Notes: a model not told the origin generated them from the letters alone. A stretch of 57,302 nucleotides of DNA from an uncultured Blautia sp. (GCA_900542045.1 UQMI01000020.1:1-57302); one strand, 5' to 3'. Positions 35,001 to 42,930 are shown, numbered from the stretch's first letter. Numbers and translations: made by a program.

Positions 35001-35379
35001 ACAGCAGAGATTTCATCTCCTGAATGTACCCCGGCTTTTTCATACGGCTGCCCAGATAAGGAAGCTGTCCGTCCAGCTCCTGGACCACTTTCTGCAGCAC
35101 CAGACTTTTTCCGGTCTCTTCCAGAAACTGTCTCCGGTCTCTTCCCACCTCTTCAAACACCCGATGGGCCAGGCGCTCAAAGCTCAGTACGTCCACATTC
35201 AAAAGCCCGCCTCCCGGATGCATCTGGGCCAGGGTTTTCTGGGTCTGCATGGTGAACTGTTCCGGCACCACCACCAGAAAATTTTTCTCCGGAAACTGCA
35301 AAGATTCCTGAATCAGTTGTTCAAATGCATAACGGGATTTTCCGGATCCGGAATTTCCCAGAATAAACTGCAATGCCAT
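32032..35379 (-). CDS. addB: ATP-dependent nuclease subunit B (AddB)
   Basis: The partner of AddA has about 1115 residues. I chose the ATG at 35379 (AAGGAAA site), which gives the family start MALQFILGNSGSGKSRYAFE containing a Walker A loop. The frame continues upstream but carries no family sequence. The C-terminal RecB-like nuclease motif is KIIDYKTG. Iron-sulfur ligands are an upstream cysteine (KFAACAFAHF) and the triad CTFCPYASVC near the end. The addB-addA order and stop/start overlap are standard for Firmicutes. Confidence 0.97.
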   Translation of the reverse strand: MALQFILGNSGSGKSRYAFEQLIQESLQFPEKNFLVVVPEQFTMQTQKTLAQMHPGGGLLNVDVLSFERLAHRVFEEVGRDRRQFLEETGKSLVLQKVVQELDGQLPYLGSRMKKPGYIQEMKSLLSELMQYQVEEEQLEQTLETVQEDSSLLSYKLADVRKLYQGYRAYLRDRYLTGEEVLEVLSETMEESSLVRGSVAVLDGFTGFTPVQDQVIRRMLSLCQRVQVTVTLAAGEDPYRREPGYRLFALSKKTIHSLCQMAEQTRTPILDAIWLKPEGRWRFEQAPALDFLEKNLFRGRKQVFAQEQQEIQLFAAGSPLREMEEVAVRIRKLVRTEGLRYGEIAVITGDLPSYGNYARQAFEKVGIPCFIDEKHSVLMNPFVEYIRAGVEAYIRNFSYESVFRYLRCQMSSLTREEVDELENYVIALGIRGKKRWQETWVRVYQGMESERILEINEMRRRVMEEFEPLLEGWQGRQKTVASMTRALYAFVVKGQMQKKLKQQELLFAREGNLAMEKEYAQIYGIVMELLDKMVAILGEEPMTLLEYQQLLEAGLSQATVGLIPPSADQILVGDMERTRLKDVKVLFFVGMNDGCIPKDTSSGGILSETDRELLGKKGMELSPGPREQIGMQRFYLYLNLTRPSRQLILSYSHGNAEGGLLSPAYLINAVKKLFPSLSVQEAGSQETLERLEHPRSSFSYFLEGLEAVKESGGETEDALWTALYHWYQTDPVYGKAARQLTEAAFYENPRDAITESVAKALYGEISPYSATRLEKFAACAFAHFIQYGLRLRERAVYEFRPMDMGNLMHRALEQFSRELKKRNLNWVELTEEQRESIAEQALETAVEDYGNTILESSARNAYMKKRTERIFKRTLWALQEQLCRGHFVPEGFEVSVGGGRIDRVDVCETDGTVYVKIIDYKTGNTSFHLLELYYGLQMQLVVYLNGAMEAEQKKYQDREVRPAGIFYYNTKDPLLQAKKQKDLEEVEKKLLGNLKMNGLVLDQPEVARLLDATGETIPVRFKKDGTFYAGSSVASREQFALLGEFTRQKIEMLREQILRGEAEAAPYQMKDKNACTFCPYASVCGFDLKIPGYEYRRLRPLEDREIWEAMKKEVE

Positions 35380-35555
35380 AGACTGTTTTCCTTTCTTTTC
35401 TGTGCGTCTGCTGTCTTTCCAGGCCCCCAGGGCGAGCCGCCTCTGTACAGGAGCTGGCCGCTCCCTCCCTTTCGGCCATGGATCTTCCCAATATTCTATC
35501 ATAAAAGCCGCCTGTCTGTAATATGATATAGAAAGTAATCCAGGAGGCGCATCCC

Positions 35556-35999
35556 ATGAGTTCAAAAACCAAAATTGTCGTGTTACATATGAAAGAACTG
35601 ATCTACACCATCGTATTTCTGGCACTGGCTCTGCTTCTGGGCGTTCTGATCTTTCTGATGTTCCAGGCCAGGAACCAGGACAGTCAAACCACCAATGCCG
35701 GATCCGGAACGTATCAGCCGGGAATTTACCGTTCCACCATCTCCCTTGGGGAAAATACCTTTGACGTGGAAGTAACTGTGGATTCCGATGAGATCCAGTC
35801 CATTGACCTTACCAACTTAAACGAAAGCACCACTGCCGCGTTTCCTCTGATGGAGCCTTCCCTGGATGCTCTCGCCCAGCAGATTTACGCCAGCCAGTCA
35901 CTGGAAAACGTCACGTATTCCGAAGAAAACAAATATACTTCCATGATGCTGCTGGACGCCATTGCCGCTGCCCTGGAAAAAGCCAGACCGGCCGACTGA
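35556..35999 (+). CDS. Single-pass membrane protein with FMN-binding-like extracellular domain
   Basis: The 147-residue protein has a short basic N-terminus, one membrane helix (residues about 12-37), and an extracellular domain that follows the FMN-binding domain layout: GTYQPGIYRSTISLGENTFDVEVTVDSDEIQSIDL, then an alanine-rich helix, then ENKYTSMMLLDAIAAALEKA at the end. The usual S-G-A-T flavin-attachment motif is replaced by SEENKYTS, so covalent FMN attachment is unlikely. ATG with an AGGAGG site. It is divergent from addB and appears to be a single-gene transcript. Function unknown. Confidence 0.8.
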   Translation: MSSKTKIVVLHMKELIYTIVFLALALLLGVLIFLMFQARNQDSQTTNAGSGTYQPGIYRSTISLGENTFDVEVTVDSDEIQSIDLTNLNESTTAAFPLMEPSLDALAQQIYASQSLENVTYSEENKYTSMMLLDAIAAALEKARPAD

Positions 36000-36059
36000 T
36001 CCTTCCGGCAGCGCCGCCCCATCTCTTCTCTGATCAGAAATTTCTTCCTTGACCGCAAA

Positions 36060-36089
36060 CAGGGAACCGGACTGCTATCCGATTCCCTG
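36060..36089 (-). terminator. Hairpin overlapping the end of the HEPN gene
   Basis: On the minus strand CAGGGAATCGGA pairs with TCCGGTTCCCTG (one G-T pair) and is followed by TTTGCGG. The HEPN stop codon (36075-36077) is in the loop. The T-run is short, so efficiency is uncertain. Confidence 0.55.
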
Positions 36090-36464
36090 CAGCTTTCTGA
36101 CTGTGTCATACATGACAGACAGACATTTATCAAATTCTTCTTTTGATACCGTATAAAAATCATCTCCCGGATAACGCGCGTCAAAATAAAAATCCGTCAG
36201 ATAGGCCAGTCCTATCGTATCCAGCTGCAGTCCCGGTACCCGTTCGTTCAGCTTTGCCGCCATTTTCTTCATATTGTGTTTTCGCAGCAGATCCGCATTA
36301 TCTTCTTCCACCAACAGTTTGTCCAGATAGCCCTTCAGATATTTTTCTGCTACCTGCTGACACTGCACGGAAAGCTGATTATAAAATGTACTGCCTGATC
36401 CGAGGACAGACTCCAGATAGGCCAGATCATTTTCTGCAATAGCAATATAGGAATTCTTTATCAT
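36075..36464 (-). CDS. HEPN domain protein
   Basis: The 129-residue all-helical protein has the HEPN family pattern: an N-terminal helix ending in the QVAEKYLKGYLDKL segment (residues about 36-50), a middle RKHNMKKMAAKLNERVPG helix, and the C-terminal YFDARYPGDDF signature. The R-x4-6-H motif of RNase-active HEPN toxins is not present, so it is more likely a nucleic-acid or nucleotide-binding partner than a toxic RNase. The ATG overlaps the stop of the nucleotidyltransferase gene by 4 bases, giving the classical paired organisation. Confidence 0.88.
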   Translation of the reverse strand: MIKNSYIAIAENDLAYLESVLGSGSTFYNQLSVQCQQVAEKYLKGYLDKLLVEEDNADLLRKHNMKKMAAKLNERVPGLQLDTIGLAYLTDFYFDARYPGDDFYTVSKEEFDKCLSVMYDTVRKLQGIG

Positions 36465-36853
36465 TTCACTGCCTCCATAACCAATTTCCGGTCGCGCTTC
36501 AGTTCTCTCTGAAAAGTAGTCCCCTCCTCTGCGGTACGCAGATTTCCATAAACAATATCTGTCCGCACTCCATCGATTTCTTCATCCAGAGTCCATCGAA
36601 TATCTGCTGCCAGCATCCGGTCCTGCAGCTTCTCCCGGGTGACCACCAGCAGATCCACATCACTGGTGCTCCGCACTTCCCCTCTGGCACAGCTTCCGAA
36701 AAGGTATACTTTCTGCAGTCCAGGAATCTCCCTGTCTGCCAGATACTCCAGATCGTGATCGATCTTCTTCACAAACCGCGCAGGCAGATCCGCATACTGT
36801 TCCCGGTATATGACCATTTTATCGCTCAAATCCGAATCTTCCCCTTTCTTCAT
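36461..36853 (-). CDS. Minimal nucleotidyltransferase (MNT) domain protein
   Basis: The protein has about 130 residues and the pol-beta-type catalytic motif VYLFGSCARGEVRSTSDVDLLVV (GS-x10-D-x-D) intact near the middle. The likely start is the ATG at 36853, which overlaps the SdpI-like stop (ATGA). An internal ATG at 36817 also has a weak ribosome site. It pairs with the HEPN gene. In known MntA-HepT systems the MNT protein AMPylates the HEPN toxin, but the HEPN partner here lacks the R-x4-H-x-Y target, so the relationship may differ. Confidence 0.87.
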   Translation of the reverse strand: MKKGEDSDLSDKMVIYREQYADLPARFVKKIDHDLEYLADREIPGLQKVYLFGSCARGEVRSTSDVDLLVVTREKLQDRMLAADIRWTLDEEIDGVRTDIVYGNLRTAEEGTTFQRELKRDRKLVMEAVK

Positions 36854-37314
36854 CGAATCCGGTACAGACGCACCAGCCAGAACACCAGGTCCCCCAGAAA
36901 GACCACCAGGAACACCGGCAGAAACCACCCGGGCAGCGCCTGTCCGAAGGTGGTCTGGACTATAAGAAATGCAAAAACGCCGTTCATCAGCACCTTCATG
37001 GTGCCCAGCATATATTTCAGAGTCCGGTAGACCCGTTCCCGGTTCTCCGGTGTCACCTGTACCCCGGTATTCCAGATCTGCGGAAAACGTTCCACCGCCA
37101 CAAGAAGGACATACAGCACCCAGGCAATGACCACGAGAAAAAGCAGCTCGCTTTTATCACCCCAGCGGTCGATCTCCCCGGCAAAATTATGATGCATGGG
37201 CAGCTTGTCCGGAAAAGAGTTCCATCCGATCAGCAGATACAGAGAGGCTCCTGCCAGCAGCAGGAAACTGATCACTTCCAGGATCCAGTCCGCAATTCCA
37301 TGTTTTATTTTCAT
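36850..37314 (-). CDS. SdpI-like / DUF1648 integral membrane protein
   Basis: The protein has about 154 residues and four hydrophobic helices (near residues 10-30, 54-75, 105-122, 128-150). The DUF1648 signature is FPDKLPMHHNFAGEIDRWGDKSEL (about 33-56). The ATG at 37314 has a GGAGGG site 7 bases upstream. The SdpI group includes immunity proteins against a membrane-active toxin and general permease-like proteins. No toxin gene is visible. The gene runs into the MNT gene with a 4-base overlap and starts about 41 bases after nadE. Confidence 0.85.
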   Translation of the reverse strand: MKIKHGIADWILEVISFLLLAGASLYLLIGWNSFPDKLPMHHNFAGEIDRWGDKSELLFLVVIAWVLYVLLVAVERFPQIWNTGVQVTPENRERVYRTLKYMLGTMKVLMNGVFAFLIVQTTFGQALPGWFLPVFLVVFLGDLVFWLVRLYRIR

Positions 37315-37355
37315 ACAATACCCTCCATCGGTTCCGGGTGCCTTCCAGGTTCCTG

Positions 37356-39266
37356 TTACAGTTCTTCCAGTTCCTTCATCCACACACTGACACAGGCATC
37401 ACTGGGCATCCGCAGATCTCCTCTTGGAGAAACTGCCACGCTTCCCACTTTTGGTCCATCCGGCAGACAGGAGCGCTTGAACTGCTGACTGAAAAATCTC
37501 CAGTAGAAATTCTTCAGCCATTTAAGGATCACTTCTTTATCATAGACTCCCGCAAAGGACCGCAGCGCCACCCGGTAGATCTTCTTCGGCGGAAAATCTG
37601 CCCGTAGCATATAATACAGGAAGAAATCGTGCAGCTCATAGGGGCCCACCAGATCCTCCGTCTTCTGGGAGATCTCTCCGTCCTTGGGCGGCAGCAGTTC
37701 CGGACTTACCGGTGTATCCAGAATATCCCGCAGTACAAGGGAAAGCGCCTCATCGCCGCAGGTATCCGCATAATACGCCACCAGATGCCGCACCAGAGTT
37801 TTGGGCACAGAGGCGTTGACTCCATACATGGACATATGGTCTCCGTTATAGGTTGCCCACCCAAGGGCCAGTTCAGACAGATCTCCGGTTCCCACCACCA
37901 GAGCGCCGTTCTGGTTGGCCAGATCCATCAGAACCTGGGTACGCTCCCGGGCCTGGGCATTTTCATAGGTTACGTCATGCCTGTCCAGAGGCTGGCCGAT
38001 ATCCCGCAGATGCACAGTCACAGCCTCTTTAATGTCCACTTCCTTCAGCGTTGCCCCAATACGCTCTGCCAGTGTGCAGGCATTGGTATACGTACGGTCT
38101 GTGGTTCCAAAGCAGGGCATGGTCACAGCCAGGATCTGCTCCCGGGGAAGCCCCAGCATATCAAAGGCCCGGGCGATCACCAGAAGGGCCAGCGTGGAAT
38201 CCAGGCCTCCGGAAAGTCCAACCACCGCATATTTTCCATGAACATGGGCCAGTCTTTTCTTCAGTCCCATGGCCTGTATATTCAAAATTTCATCGCATCG
38301 GAAATTCCTCTCACTGTCCCCATCCGGCACAAAGGGATTGGGTGCAAATTCACGTTCCAGCGCCGTTTCCTCCACATCCACCGTAAAGGGGATCCGCAGA
38401 TGGCAGCCGCCTTCAAAAGCCGGAAATGTGCTCATCCGACGTCTCTCGCTTCCCAGACGGTGCAGGTCGATGTCCGCGTAGATCACGCCGTTTTCAAAAC
38501 GCTTTCCTTCCTTCAGGATCACACCGTTCTCCGCAATGAGATTCTGTCCGCCGAACACCAGATCCTGGGTGGATTCCCCTTCTCCGGCAGTGGCGTAGAG
38601 ATAGGCGCAGACCAGACGGGCAGACTGTCCCACAATGAGATTTCTGCGGTATACATCTTTTCCCACCACTTCGTCGCTGGCAGACAGGTTCACCAGGATT
38701 CTGGCCCCTGCCAGAGCATGCCGCACGCTGGGGGGATCCGGTACCCACAAATCTTCACAGATTTCTGCCGCCACGGTAAATTCCGGCATGGAAGTACATT
38801 CAAAGATCACATCCCGCAGCACCGGCACCTGGAATTCTCCCAGGGTGATCCTGCCGCTTACCGACGCCCCGGAATAAAACTGACGGGCTTCATAAAACTC
38901 TCCGTAATTGGGAAGATAACTCTTGGGAATGATCCCCAGGATATTTCCCCGGTTCATGGCCACCGCCACATTCAGCAGCTTGTTCTCATATTCCAGCGGC
39001 ATGCCGATAAAGATCAGGCTGTCCACTTCCCTTGTCTTTTCCGCCAGATACAGTATCTTTTCTTTGGCTGCTTCCAGCAGAGTGGTCTGCCAGAACAGAT
39101 CCTGACAGGTATACCCGGTCAGGCAAAGCTCTGGAAATACCATGACTTTTGCCTTCTTCTCTGCCATTTCTCCGATCAGCCGTAAAATTTCTCCGGCATT
39201 ATAGTCGCAGTCTGCGACCTGTACCCGCGGTGTTGCCGCCGCCACTTTCACAAAACCGTCTCTCAT
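37356..39266 (-). CDS. nadE: Glutamine-dependent NAD+ synthetase
   Basis: The 636-residue enzyme has two domains. The N-terminal nitrilase-like amidase has the Glu-Lys-Cys triad visible in VMVFPELCLTGY (residue about 47), GIIPKSYLPNYGEFYE and AAEICEDLWVP (about 168). The C-terminal synthetase has the P-loop VVGLSGGLDSTLALL (about 350). It makes NAD+ from deamido-NAD using ammonia from glutamine, the last step of NAD synthesis. ATG at 39266, preceded by AGGAGG. That ribosome site is the last unit of an upstream array of 34-bp tandem repeats. Confidence 0.97.
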   Translation of the reverse strand: MRDGFVKVAAATPRVQVADCDYNAGEILRLIGEMAEKKAKVMVFPELCLTGYTCQDLFWQTTLLEAAKEKILYLAEKTREVDSLIFIGMPLEYENKLLNVAVAMNRGNILGIIPKSYLPNYGEFYEARQFYSGASVSGRITLGEFQVPVLRDVIFECTSMPEFTVAAEICEDLWVPDPPSVRHALAGARILVNLSASDEVVGKDVYRRNLIVGQSARLVCAYLYATAGEGESTQDLVFGGQNLIAENGVILKEGKRFENGVIYADIDLHRLGSERRRMSTFPAFEGGCHLRIPFTVDVEETALEREFAPNPFVPDGDSERNFRCDEILNIQAMGLKKRLAHVHGKYAVVGLSGGLDSTLALLVIARAFDMLGLPREQILAVTMPCFGTTDRTYTNACTLAERIGATLKEVDIKEAVTVHLRDIGQPLDRHDVTYENAQARERTQVLMDLANQNGALVVGTGDLSELALGWATYNGDHMSMYGVNASVPKTLVRHLVAYYADTCGDEALSLVLRDILDTPVSPELLPPKDGEISQKTEDLVGPYELHDFFLYYMLRADFPPKKIYRVALRSFAGVYDKEVILKWLKNFYWRFFSQQFKRSCLPDGPKVGSVAVSPRGDLRMPSDACVSVWMKELEEL

Positions 39267-39267
39267 A

Positions 39268-39400
39268 GTTCCTCCTGTTCCCAGATCTTTCTATTCCTGT
39301 TTCTCTCCAATCCGGCTCTTTCTGTTTCTGCCGCTTCTCTCCTGTCCGATCTTCTCTGTTTTCGCCGTTTCTCTTCTGTACGGCTCTTTCGTTTTCTGCC
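39268..39400 (-). repeat. 34-bp tandem repeats with RBS-like cores in the nadE leader
   Basis: Four units lie directly upstream of nadE: 39367-39400, 39333-39366, 39299-39332 (34 bp each) and a shorter last unit at 39268-39298. On the minus strand units resemble GGCAGAAACAGAAAGAGCC followed by a purine-rich AGGAGAGAA core. In the last unit this becomes CAGGAGGAAC, the actual nadE ribosome site. Confidence 0.8.
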
Positions 39401-39416
39401 GGACCTTAAAGCATAT

Positions 39417-40295
39417 CTATCTGCATCTGCGGTAGATTTCCTTTAATTCTTCCACGGTAAATGTATAATTCGTGTTGCAGAAATGGCAGTTCAGCTCCAC
39501 TTCCTTGCCGTCCTCGATCATTTCCTTCAGATCTTTTTTTCCAATACTGATCAATGCTTTTTCCACCCGTTCTTTGCTGCAGTTGCAGTAAAAAGACGCC
39601 GGCACTGTATCATTGATCTCCAGTCCCAGATCTCCCAGAAGCTGCTCCAGAATCCCTTCCGGGCTCAGCCCCTGATCCAGCAGTGCTGTCACAGAAGACA
39701 CCTGGGCGATTTTTTCTTCCAGCGCAGAGATTACTTTTTCCTCCGCGAAAGGCATCAGCTGTAGGATGAATCCGCCGGCCTGCTTCACTGTATTGTCCCG
39801 GTTCATCAGCACCCCAAGACCCACCGAAGAAGGCACCTGTTCACTGGTGGCAAAATAATACGTCAGATCTTCTGCGATCTCTCCGGTCTGTAATGCAGTC
39901 TGCCCCACATAGGGCTCCTTTAATCCCATATCCTTGATCACACTGAGAATGCCGTTTCCCACAGCACCGGCCACATCCAGCTTTCCTCTGGCATTGGCCG
40001 GGATACACACATCCGGATTGCCCACATAACCTTTCACCCGCCCTTGGGAATCTGCCGTAACCGTAACGCCCTGCAGGGGACCGTCCGCTTTGATCTGCAG
40101 AGTAAGGATATCCTTTTCTCCCTTCATCATCACACCCATCATGGCGCCTGCACTCAGCAGCCGTCCCAGTGCGGCTGTTGCCACAGGGCTGGTATTATGC
40201 GCTTTTCTTGCATATTCCACAAGTTCTCTGGCAGTCACTGCAAAAGCACGGATCTGATGATCCGCCGCCGTTGCCCGTACAATATAATCTGTCAT
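39417..40295 (-). CDS. hslO: Redox-regulated chaperone Hsp33
   Basis: The 292-residue cytoplasmic holdase is activated by oxidation. The N-terminal segment (MTDYIVRATAADHQIRAFAV) and the GYVGNPDVCIP region are family-typical. The C-terminal zinc site has the required four cysteines as CNC (FYCNCSKE, residues about 236-240) and CHFC (ELNCHFCNTNY, about 271). ATG with a GAGGG site. It precedes nadE, separated from it by the tandem-repeat array. Confidence 0.95.
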   Translation of the reverse strand: MTDYIVRATAADHQIRAFAVTARELVEYARKAHNTSPVATAALGRLLSAGAMMGVMMKGEKDILTLQIKADGPLQGVTVTADSQGRVKGYVGNPDVCIPANARGKLDVAGAVGNGILSVIKDMGLKEPYVGQTALQTGEIAEDLTYYFATSEQVPSSVGLGVLMNRDNTVKQAGGFILQLMPFAEEKVISALEEKIAQVSSVTALLDQGLSPEGILEQLLGDLGLEINDTVPASFYCNCSKERVEKALISIGKKDLKEMIEDGKEVELNCHFCNTNYTFTVEELKEIYRRCR

Positions 40296-40393
40296 TTCTA
40301 TCCCTCTTTCCTGGCCGCTTTTTTCCGCCGTTCTTTCTGAACCGCCCCTGTGCAGCCATCTGTCTATTTCCCCGCAGTCTGGCCCTTTGCCGT

Positions 40394-41170
40394 TCAGACT
40401 GCCCGTTCTTTTCCTTTTTCTCTTGCCACAAGATACATCCGTTCGCTGTCCTCCCGCACCGGCTCTCTGCTAAACACATCATAAGCCGCCAGAAATTCCA
40501 GTCCGCTTTTCTCCAGAAGCGTACGGACCTCTTCCAGTGTATACGCTCTCTGGTAATGCTCTTCCAGATGCTTTTCATAGAGCCCGTCCTCCCTTCGAAG
40601 GAACAGCGCCAGAGAATACTCGTTGATCCGGCTTTCCCGGTCATAATAATTATCCCAGATAAAGCTGCCCTCTTCCCGGTCCTCGGCAATGGTCTCTTCT
40701 CCCATGAGTTCCTCATACTTATAGACCGTATTCAGATCAAAAATAAAAATACCGCCGGGATCTAGATAATTATTCACCAGCCGGAATACCTCGCATAACT
40801 CTTCCGGCTCTGTCAGGTAATTCATGGAATCACAGATGCTGACCACTGCCCGCACCGTTCCATACAGCTCAAACTCCCGCATATCCTGCAGCAGATACAG
40901 AATATCCAGTCCCGACTGTGCCTTCTTCTCCATGGCTTTCTGCAGCATTTCCGGAGAATTGTCCACGCCGATCATATCATACCCCAGAGCAGCCAGCCGC
41001 TCCGTCAGACTTCCTGTCCCGCAGCCCAGCTCCAGCACCAGTCCGTCATCCACGCCGTATTCCTGCAAAAGCCCATGGATATAACCGCACCAGCTGTCAT
41101 AATCAATGTCACTCATGAAAATATCGTACAGCCGGGCAAATGCCTCATAGCTGTTTTCATATTCCGTCAT
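40394..41170 (-). CDS. Class I SAM-dependent methyltransferase
   Basis: The 258-residue single-domain enzyme has motif I LVLELGCGTGSLTERLAALGYDMIGVDNS (residues about 44-72), motif II MREFELYGTVRAVVSICDSMNYL, and a conserved acidic C-terminal half typical of the small-molecule methyltransferases next to HslO in clostridia. The substrate is not known. ATG start, product MTEYENSYEAFARLYD. It is followed after about 100 bases by hslO and is probably co-transcribed with it. Confidence 0.88.
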   Translation of the reverse strand: MTEYENSYEAFARLYDIFMSDIDYDSWCGYIHGLLQEYGVDDGLVLELGCGTGSLTERLAALGYDMIGVDNSPEMLQKAMEKKAQSGLDILYLLQDMREFELYGTVRAVVSICDSMNYLTEPEELCEVFRLVNNYLDPGGIFIFDLNTVYKYEELMGEETIAEDREEGSFIWDNYYDRESRINEYSLALFLRREDGLYEKHLEEHYQRAYTLEEVRTLLEKSGLEFLAAYDVFSREPVREDSERMYLVAREKGKERAV

Positions 41171-41331
41171 CGTCCAACCTCCCGAAATTTCTACTGGTTA
41201 TCATACCATAGTGCAGTGGAAGTTGCAATGCTTGCGGGATTCTGGACAGTTCAGAAATCCTTCCTTCTTCACAATTCCCGACTCTCCTCTTTTTTTGAAC
41301 AACTCATGAACAGACGGGGAAAACAAAGAAG

Positions 41332-41652
41332 ATGAGAAGAAAGAAACGGATTTTAAGCCTGGCACACTGCTTATACCTGCTGTCCTCTATCTTCCCTCAG
41401 GTGGCGGCCGCCGGGGGATTACCGGACATGGGCTTTACTGTACAGGGAACGGGCTTATGCGAACACCACCCACAGCACACAGAGGAATGCGGTTACACCG
41501 ATGGCAGCAAAAAGAACGCCAGCGCCGACAGACGCTGGCTGATTACAGAGGCTTACCGCCTCAGAGCACTCCACCCTTCAATGGTGTACTGCTGTTTTGA
41601 TTTTTGCGCTATGCAAATGCTGCTGCGAAATTCTGTTATCCCACGGTTATGA
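41332..41652 (+). pseudogene. Truncated surface-protein remnant
   Basis: A 106-codon frame starts with a Sec signal peptide (MRRKKRILSLAHCLYLL, ending AAA near residue 27) and then GLCEHHPQHTEECGY, the pattern found at the start of long clostridial cell-surface proteins. After about residue 48 the sequence loses that character and becomes basic and Cys-rich in a way unlike any domain I know, and it runs into two hairpins and the end of the Rpn gene. It lies in an otherwise gene-poor patch. I read it as the 5' stump of a surface protein. It could instead encode a short secreted peptide. Confidence 0.5.
41518..41562. repeat. Two adjacent small hairpins in the accessory patch
   Basis: GCCAGCG (41518-41524) pairs with CGCTGGC (41533-41539). 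GAGGC (41548-41552) pairs with GCCTC (41558-41562). Close tandem hairpins of this kind occur at insertion-sequence ends and in small RNAs. Neither identity can be shown here. Confidence 0.45.
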
Positions 41653-42597
41653 GAGGATGTCCTTCACCTCCTCTACAGAAATACCACAGGTTTCAGCGAT
41701 TTCCTTCTCTGACTTCCCGGCCATAAAGAGTTGAAAAACCTGTTTCGTCAACTGTCTTCCGATAGAAATTCCCTCTTCTTTTCCAATAGAGATGTATTCT
41801 TCTCTCATATCTAAAAGCGCCTGACACATATCGATCTCTCCTTCCTCGTTCTCATATGCTTCCCGCTCCTTTAACAATTCGCTGGAGTGGGACATCACCT
41901 GGATCATCTGGTATGCCACTCCATCCAGATGCGAAAAAATGTCCCGGTTCTCCGTCACATACTGATACAGTTCCTCTTTCTTTTGGTCCCGCTGCAGGAA
42001 TCCGAACACATACCGCAGATCACTGTGGAGTCGCTCAAGCCGGGGATATTCCCGCACTTCGATCAGGTGCAGCGGGTAATCCGCGATCTGCCGGGCCACC
42101 TCCGAAGGACAGCGCCGCAGATCCAGCATCTCCTTCAGAGTCCGGGGACCATCCCAGGGCTCCTGACCAAAATACACCACCAATGTCAATATCGGCGTCA
42201 GACGGTCGCTCTTCCTGAAGCCTGACAGGTATTCCGTTCCCTTCAGCGCTTTGCTCCTCTTATGGGTGATCCGAGCCCGCCTCCACTGAGACTCATAGCC
42301 GGCACTGTCATAATTCAGTACACGCAGGGGCATGGCATAATGCACATCCTTTTGTACTTCCAAAGCCAGCAGTACCACCTGCAGGCCGATTTGTATTTCT
42401 CCACTGTAGTCCCGTGTGACCAGGGACGCACAGATGGCAGTATCTTCTGTAAGGTTTCGGATTTCCGTAGGATCCCTCTGCTGGATGTCTTCCTGGCGGA
42501 TGCGGCATTCTCCCTGGAACAGCTCTGCATTCAGCAGATCAGCCAGACGGCCCGGATCCCGGAAATACTCTCTGGAAACAATATCCGGTATTCCCAA
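41647..42597 (-). CDS. Rpn-family PD-(D/E)XK recombination-promoting nuclease / putative transposase
   Basis: The product is about 316 residues when read from the TTG at 42597, which has an AGGAGGA site 5 bases upstream and gives the family-typical start MGIPDIVSREYFRDPGRLADLLN. The ATG at 42654 has no ribosome site. The nuclease core includes the Glu-x-Gln motif in ALEVQKDVHYAMPLRVLNYD. The middle part (FRKSDRLTPILTLVVYFGQEPWDGP) is characteristic of Rpn-like proteins of Lachnospiraceae. A C-terminal helix-turn segment (KSEKEIAETCGISVEEVKDIL) ends it. Family members promote RecA-independent recombination. It sits alone next to the surface-protein remnant. Confidence 0.85.
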   Translation of the reverse strand: MGIPDIVSREYFRDPGRLADLLNAELFQGECRIRQEDIQQRDPTEIRNLTEDTAICASLVTRDYSGEIQIGLQVVLLALEVQKDVHYAMPLRVLNYDSAGYESQWRRARITHKRSKALKGTEYLSGFRKSDRLTPILTLVVYFGQEPWDGPRTLKEMLDLRRCPSEVARQIADYPLHLIEVREYPRLERLHSDLRYVFGFLQRDQKKEELYQYVTENRDIFSHLDGVAYQMIQVMSHSSELLKEREAYENEEGEIDMCQALLDMREEYISIGKEEGISIGRQLTKQVFQLFMAGKSEKEIAETCGISVEEVKDILS

Positions 42598-42930
42598 ATG
42601 TCCTCCTCTCTGCAGAGGGGCCTGTGTCTCTTCAAACCTCTCTGCCAATATCATTGTTCAATAGGGATTAAGCATAAAGGTCTAAGAAATGAAAGTAGAC
42701 CATGCAGTAAGAAGTGTAAAAAGCTACAATTTTCAGCTTTGAGATATTTTAGCACAATTTGTTCTATGAGTCAATACAAAAATGAATGCTAGCCAGATTT
42801 GTTTCATGAAAACCTCATAGACTATTTTTTAATCATAAGTTAAAATATCGTCTACATCATAACTGCCAGCAGCCGCTATTCATCTATCATATCAATTACT
42901 AATTTTCTGCCTCTGCTGAAATAGTGCTTA
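42598..42930. other. AT-rich intergenic stretch upstream of the Rpn gene
   Basis: About 330 bases are clearly more AT-rich than the genes on either side, with no reading frame I would accept. It holds the Rpn promoter (42746-42774) and leader. I saw no insertion-sequence ends, target duplication or tRNA fragment in it. Confidence 0.6.
42746..42774 (-). promoter_or_regulatory. SigA-type promoter of the Rpn gene
   Basis: On the minus strand TTGACT (42769-42774), a 17-base spacer and TAAAAT (42746-42751) form a near-consensus promoter. The Rpn start at 42597 lies about 140 bases downstream. Confidence 0.65.

Noticed and set aside
36075..36853. Classical MntA-HepT toxin-antitoxin
   Set aside because: The HEPN protein lacks the R-x4-6-H RNase motif and the tyrosine target of AMPylation, so only the generic HEPN/MNT description is supported.
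39268..39400. Possible CRISPR array in the nadE leader
   Set aside because: Units abut directly without unique spacers, are imperfect, and no cas gene is present.
42598..42930. Insertion-sequence ends or tRNA attachment site in the AT-rich gap
   Set aside because: No paired terminal inverted repeats, target duplication or tRNA-like fold was found by eye.
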